A DNA stretch of 8,549 nucleotides from Actinomycetota bacterium (GTDB taxonomy: Bacteria > Actinomycetota > Acidimicrobiia > Acidimicrobiales > Ilumatobacteraceae), in assembly GCA_010024485.1 (NCBI GenBank), contig RGGX01000050.1:1-8549 (forward strand), given 5' to 3'. The translations under genes and the position numbers were made by a program. The notes beneath the pieces were generated by a model that made no database searches, was not told where the DNA came from, and saw only the letters and a list, made by a program, of their open reading frames with translations. The stretch's first letter is position 1, and each line of letters starts with the position of its first letter. Shown piece by piece: positions 5,334 through 8,549 of the stretch.

Positions 5334-6176
5334 GTGGATCCGGCCGAGCTCGTCGACGACTGGCCGGCCGAGCGGGTCGCGGTCATCGCCGCCGACCGCG
5401 TCACCAGCACCGTCACCGAGATCGGTGACACCTCCGAGGTCTTCCGACTCGCATCGATCACCAAGGTGATGACCGCCCTCGCCGTGATGGTGGCGGTCGA
5501 GGAGGGCACCGTCGATCTCGACCGCGCGCTCGACGCCGACCTCGGCGCGCCCGCCGGGGTGACCGTGCGCATGCTGCTCGCCCACGCCGGCGGCTACCCC
5601 TTCGAATCGTCGCTCGGCACGATGAGCGAGCCACTGACCCGCCGGATCTACTCGAACAGCGGCATCGAGATGGTGGGCGACGCCCTCGCCAGATCAACCT
5701 CGATGAGCGCCGTCGACTACATCACCGATGCCGTGATGACCCCGCTCGCCATGACCTCGACGACCCTGTCCGGGTCGGTCGCCCACGGGGCGAGCGCGAG
5801 TGCCTCCGACGTGTCACGACTGCTCGACGAACTGCTCGAGCCGACCCTCGTGAGCCGCGCCACCATCGACGAGATGACGCGAATCCAGTACCCCGACCTC
5901 GCGGGTATCGTTCCCGGCGTGGGGCGTTTCGACCCGTGCCCATGGGGACTGGGCGTCGAGATCCGAGGGGTGAAGTCGCCCCACTGGATGGGCCGCGCCA
6001 CCTCGCCGCGCACCTTCGGCCACTTCGGTGGAGCGGGAACGATGGCCTGGGTCGACCCCGAGTCGCGACGGACCCTCGTCGCGCTCACCGATCTCCCCTT
6101 CGACCAGTGGGGTGGCACCGCCGTCCGCCACTGGGGCACCCTGTCGGACCTCGTGAGCGGAGCGCGACCGGCGTGA
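5334..6176 (+). CDS. Beta-lactamase-fold serine hydrolase (class C / PF00144-like)
   Basis: 280 aa from GTG 5334, 8 bases after the aroG stop. The three motifs of the penicillin-binding-protein/class C beta-lactamase fold are in order: SITK at residues 41-44 (nucleophile S41, general base K44), YSN at 106-108, and HFGGAG at 230-235 in place of the KTG box. Family members include esterases, D-amino-acid peptidases and beta-lactamases, and the sequence does not choose among them. It is short for the family: the chain begins only about 40 residues before the nucleophile, and there is no signal peptide or membrane segment, so it is probably cytoplasmic. Starts further upstream in the same frame would overlap aroG in another frame and add Arg-rich, non-homologous sequence, so GTG 5334 is preferred. 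No good ribosome binding site is visible; coupling to aroG is likely. Its stop overlaps the start of the next gene. Confidence 0.9.
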   Translation: MDPAELVDDWPAERVAVIAADRVTSTVTEIGDTSEVFRLASITKVMTALAVMVAVEEGTVDLDRALDADLGAPAGVTVRMLLAHAGGYPFESSLGTMSEPLTRRIYSNSGIEMVGDALARSTSMSAVDYITDAVMTPLAMTSTTLSGSVAHGASASASDVSRLLDELLEPTLVSRATIDEMTRIQYPDLAGIVPGVGRFDPCPWGLGVEIRGVKSPHWMGRATSPRTFGHFGGAGTMAWVDPESRRTLVALTDLPFDQWGGTAVRHWGTLSDLVSGARPA

Positions 6177-6637
6177 ACCCACCCTTCGTCCGCGGCGACC
6201 GGGTCCGATGGGACACGACCGGATCCGACGGCCTCCCCCTCACCCACTATGGGTTCATCGGTGGTCGCGTCGACGCCAGTGGACGGGTCGTCGTCATGTT
6301 GGACGGACACCTCAAGGGAGACACGGTCGTCCCGGCCGAACAACTCCAGGCGGTCAGCGTCCTGACCGTCGCCATGCACTTCGACGACGAGACCCTCCTC
6401 GATGACCCGAGCCTGCGCCAGGGACTCGTCGGACTGTGGGCGGCCGAGGCCGAACGGGCCGGACTCGTGCTCGAAGACCTCGAGACCCTCGGGACCGGGG
6501 TGGTCGACACCGCCGGTGCCGGATTCGCTCTCGCCGAGTTCTGGGCCGGGGGCCAGCCCTACGTCGTGAGAGCCCTTCCCGGATCCGAGGGTGTGTGCGT
6601 CAGGGCGGATCTGCCGCGCCGCTGGGAGTTCAGCTGA
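6173..6637 (+). CDS. Conserved-looking hypothetical protein, 154 aa, coupled to the serine hydrolase
   Basis: I do not recognise this protein. GTG 6173-6175 overlaps the serine hydrolase stop (GTGA), and GGAG at 6159-6162 sits 10 bases upstream, which fixes the start. The G/C third-position bias matches the neighbouring genes, so it is a real gene. Residues about 5-62 look like a small beta-barrel: RGDRVRWD, then YGFIGGRV, GRVVVMLDG and TVVPAEQLQAV, a spacing reminiscent of SH3- or KOW-like domains. Residues about 75-105 look helical and acidic (DDPSLRQGLVGLWAAEAERAG), and the C-terminal 50 residues are mixed beta with a conserved-looking FWAGGQPYVVR. No signal peptide, membrane segment or metal motif is visible. 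Tight coupling suggests a role linked to the hydrolase, but no function can be assigned. Confidence 0.78.
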   Translation: MNPPFVRGDRVRWDTTGSDGLPLTHYGFIGGRVDASGRVVVMLDGHLKGDTVVPAEQLQAVSVLTVAMHFDDETLLDDPSLRQGLVGLWAAEAERAGLVLEDLETLGTGVVDTAGAGFALAEFWAGGQPYVVRALPGSEGVCVRADLPRRWEFS

Positions 6638-6644
6638 GGCTCAG
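6634..6644. other. Palindrome containing both stop codons of a convergent gene pair
   Basis: CTGAGGCTCAG is an 11-base perfect palindrome around a central G. It includes the TGA of the plus-strand unknown gene (6635-6637) and the TGA of the minus-strand thiolase (6643-6641). The overlapping GGCTC-AGGA-GAGCC (6638-6651) could form a 5-bp hairpin. Either is too weak to call a terminator with confidence, but no other candidate separates these convergent genes. Confidence 0.3.
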
Positions 6645-7843
6645 GAGAGCCGCTCGATCACCATCGCCATCCCCTGGCCGCCACCCACGCACATGGTCTC
6701 GAGACCGAACTGCTTGTCGGAGGCCTGGAGACCGTGGATCAGCGTGGTCATGATGCGCGCTCCGGTCATACCGAAGGGGTGACCGAGGGCGATCGAGCCG
6801 CCGTTGACGTTCAACTTCTCCCACGGGATGCCGAGGTGCTTCGCCGACGGGATGACCTGGGCGGCGAAGGCCTCGTTGATCTCCACCAGGTCGATGTCAT
6901 CGATGGACATGTCGGCCCGGGCGAGCGCCTGACGACTGGCCTCGATCGGACCGAGACCCATGATCTCGGGGTTGAGCGCCGACACACCCGAGGACACGAT
7001 GCGCGCCAACGGGGTGAGGCCGAGCTCGGAGGCCAGGCGGTCGCTCATGACCATGACCGCGGCCGCCCCGTCGTTCAGCGGGCAGGCGTTGCCGGCGGTG
7101 ATCTCGCCGTCGGGACGGAACACCGGCTTCAGGCCGGAGAGACCCTCGGCGGTGGTTCCGGCGCGCGGCCCGTCGTCGGCCGACACCACCGAGCCGTCGG
7201 GCAGGGTGACCGGCGTGATCTCGTCCGCCCAGAATCCGTTCTCGACATTGGCCACCGCGCGCTGCTGGCTGAGCGCCGCGAACTCGTCCATCTCGGTACG
7301 CGAGACGTTCTCGATCTCGCGGACGTTCTCAGCGGTCTGGCCCATGGCGATGTAGACGTCGGGCATGCCCTCCGGCGGGGTCCACGACCCCTGACCTCCG
7401 GCGGCGCGCTCCGCGGTGCGGGCGCCCGGGCCCTTGAAGACGGCGTTCGGGGCCGTGTCGGAGGCGCCGGACCCGTAGCGGGAGACCGCCTCGACACCGG
7501 CGGCGATGAAGCAGTCACCCTCGCCGGAGCGGATGGCGTGGGCGGCCATGCGGATCGTCTGGAGGCTCGAGGAGCAGTAACGGTTCACCGTCACGCCGGG
7601 TACCTGCTCGAGCCCGGCGAGCACCGAGACCACACGACCCACGTTGAACCCGGCCTCGCCCGCCGGCTGGCCGGACCCCATGATCAGGTCCTCGACATGG
7701 TCACCGCTGACCTCGGGGACCTTGTCCATGAGCGCGCGGACGATCTGCGCCGACATGTCGTCGGGACGGAGGTCGACCAGCGAACCCTTGACGGCTCGTC
7801 CGATCGGACTGCGGGCGGTTGCGACGATGACGGCTTCGTTCAT
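6641..7843 (-). CDS. Thiolase (acetyl-CoA C-acetyltransferase family)
   Basis: 400 aa, typical for thiolases. It makes or cleaves 3-ketoacyl-CoA: either condensing two acetyl-CoA to acetoacetyl-CoA or thiolysing beta-oxidation products. The active site is complete: nucleophile C90 in NRYCSSSLQTI, the NEAFA block, H355 in GGSIALGHPFG, and C385 in MCVGGGQGMA. The N terminus (EAVIVATARSPIGRAVKGSL) is the standard thiolase opening, and ATG 7841-7843 precedes it directly. Sequence alone does not separate a biosynthetic acetoacetyl-CoA thiolase from a degradative FadA-type enzyme; no hydratase or dehydrogenase partner lies next to it here. It starts 9 bases after the PIG-L-type gene, so the two are probably co-transcribed, although the biochemical link is not obvious. 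No strong ribosome binding site is visible. It converges on the unknown gene with a 3-base gap. Confidence 0.95.
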   Translation of the reverse strand: MNEAVIVATARSPIGRAVKGSLVDLRPDDMSAQIVRALMDKVPEVSGDHVEDLIMGSGQPAGEAGFNVGRVVSVLAGLEQVPGVTVNRYCSSSLQTIRMAAHAIRSGEGDCFIAAGVEAVSRYGSGASDTAPNAVFKGPGARTAERAAGGQGSWTPPEGMPDVYIAMGQTAENVREIENVSRTEMDEFAALSQQRAVANVENGFWADEITPVTLPDGSVVSADDGPRAGTTAEGLSGLKPVFRPDGEITAGNACPLNDGAAAVMVMSDRLASELGLTPLARIVSSGVSALNPEIMGLGPIEASRQALARADMSIDDIDLVEINEAFAAQVIPSAKHLGIPWEKLNVNGGSIALGHPFGMTGARIMTTLIHGLQASDKQFGLETMCVGGGQGMAMVIERLS

Positions 7844-7852
7844 GCGCCCGGC

Positions 7853-8549
7853 TCAACGCGTGTCGACCACGAGGAAAGCCTCGGCGTAGGCACCCTCACC
7901 AAGGCCCGCCGCGGTCGCTGTGCCCCGCATCCACTCACGGACCCGACCGTCCATGGCTTCGGGGTCGGGATGCTGGCTGCGATGGCAGTGCAGGGCGGCC
8001 ATCTTGCGGTCGATGTGCGCCGAGATGTCGACGACATCGGAGGACTCGCCGTGACCCATGACCCAGAGCTCGTCCACCGACCAGGGCTCCAGGCCCGAGG
8101 TGAGGAGCTCGGGGAAGGCATACGGGTTCCGAGCATCGGGATAGACCGCCGCCACCGCCGACTGACCCGTCGCCACGTGATCGGGGTGGCTTGAGTAGAT
8201 CCGCTGCAGGTTGAGCTCGGGCGACTGGGTGATCACCACGCGGGGTCGCACCTGGCGGATCACCCGCGAGATCGCGTGCCGCAACTCGAGACCGTGCACC
8301 ACCTCTCCGTCCATCAGTCCGAGGAAGATGAGGTCATCGACCCCGACGTGAGCGGCGGCCGCCGTCTGCTCCTCGCGGCGGATCGCCGCCATCTTGGGGC
8401 GCGGGACGGAGTCGTCGAACCCGCCGGCCTGCCCGTCGGTGACGAGGCAGTAGGTGACGCGGACCCCCTGATCGGTGAGCACGGCAACCGTTCCAGCAGC
8501 ACCGAAGTCGACGTCGTCAGGGTGCGCTGTCACCACGAGGAGACGTTCG
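7853..8549 (-). CDS. PIG-L / LmbE family zinc deacetylase (N terminus outside window)
   Basis: The frame is open to the right edge (first visible residues ERLLVVTAHPDDVDFGAAG) and stops at TGA 7855-7853, so only a few N-terminal residues are missing. GTG 8534-8536 is in frame, but it lies within the first beta strand and is not the likely start. The zinc-site motifs are both present: AHPDD at 8513-8527, and a later SSHPDH carrying the third ligand. In between are the usual TDGQAGG loop, RREEQ helix, and FLGLMDGEV strand. The family removes N-acetyl groups from GlcNAc-type sugars; actinobacterial members include MshB (mycothiol synthesis) and Mca. The first motif is followed by VDFG rather than the AHPDDE common in MshB/Mca, so I do not assign either. 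It is the upstream partner of the thiolase gene, with 9 bases between them. Confidence 0.93.
   Translation of the reverse strand, partial: ERLLVVTAHPDDVDFGAAGTVAVLTDQGVRVTYCLVTDGQAGGFDDSVPRPKMAAIRREEQTAAAAHVGVDDLIFLGLMDGEVVHGLELRHAISRVIRQVRPRVVITQSPELNLQRIYSSHPDHVATGQSAVAAVYPDARNPYAFPELLTSGLEPWSVDELWVMGHGESSDVVDISAHIDRKMAALHCHRSQHPDPEAMDGRVREWMRGTATAAGLGEGAYAEAFLVVDTR

Overview
The window is high-GC bacterial DNA with tightly packed genes and heavy use of GTG starts. Gene content and style point to Actinomycetota: a nadD–LCP/LytR_C–rsfS operon, a class II (AroG-type) DAHP synthase, a probable leaderless transcript with a TAnnnT -10 box, and strong G/C third-position bias. An Acidimicrobiia-like lineage is my best guess, by inference only. 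I see no mobile element, CRISPR array, rRNA or tRNA.

Layout, left to right. At 1-567 (+) is the C-terminal part of an M20 metallopeptidase, cut by the left edge. Convergent to it, 5 bases away, is a leftward operon running from 2867 down to 573: nadD (NAD biosynthesis), a membrane-anchored protein with a degenerate LCP-like region and a LytR_C domain, and rsfS (ribosomal silencing factor). These genes overlap by 4 and 8 bases. A 324-base divergent intergenic region (2868-3191) follows. It contains several inverted repeats, including a compact three-way-junction fold at 3035-3089 that looks like a structured leader RNA. It precedes a sigma-70 family gene at 3192-3862 that is broken: regions 1.2-2.2 are in one frame and regions 3.2-4 in another, with the core of regions 2.3-3.1 missing at the junction.

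A strong 12-bp hairpin terminator (3898-3925) separates the sigma locus from a rightward group of three genes. These are aroG (first step of the shikimate pathway, probably leaderless), a beta-lactamase-fold serine hydrolase starting 8 bases downstream, and an unrecognised 154-aa protein coupled by a GTGA overlap. Three bases further, convergent, is a leftward pair: a PIG-L/LmbE-type deacetylase (cut by the right edge) followed 9 bases later by a thiolase (acetyl-CoA acetyltransferase).

Most of the window is ordinary housekeeping and metabolic content. The parts worth a second look are the sigma-factor deletion and the structured region in front of it, then the LCP-like protein without catalytic residues and the unknown gene next to the serine hydrolase.
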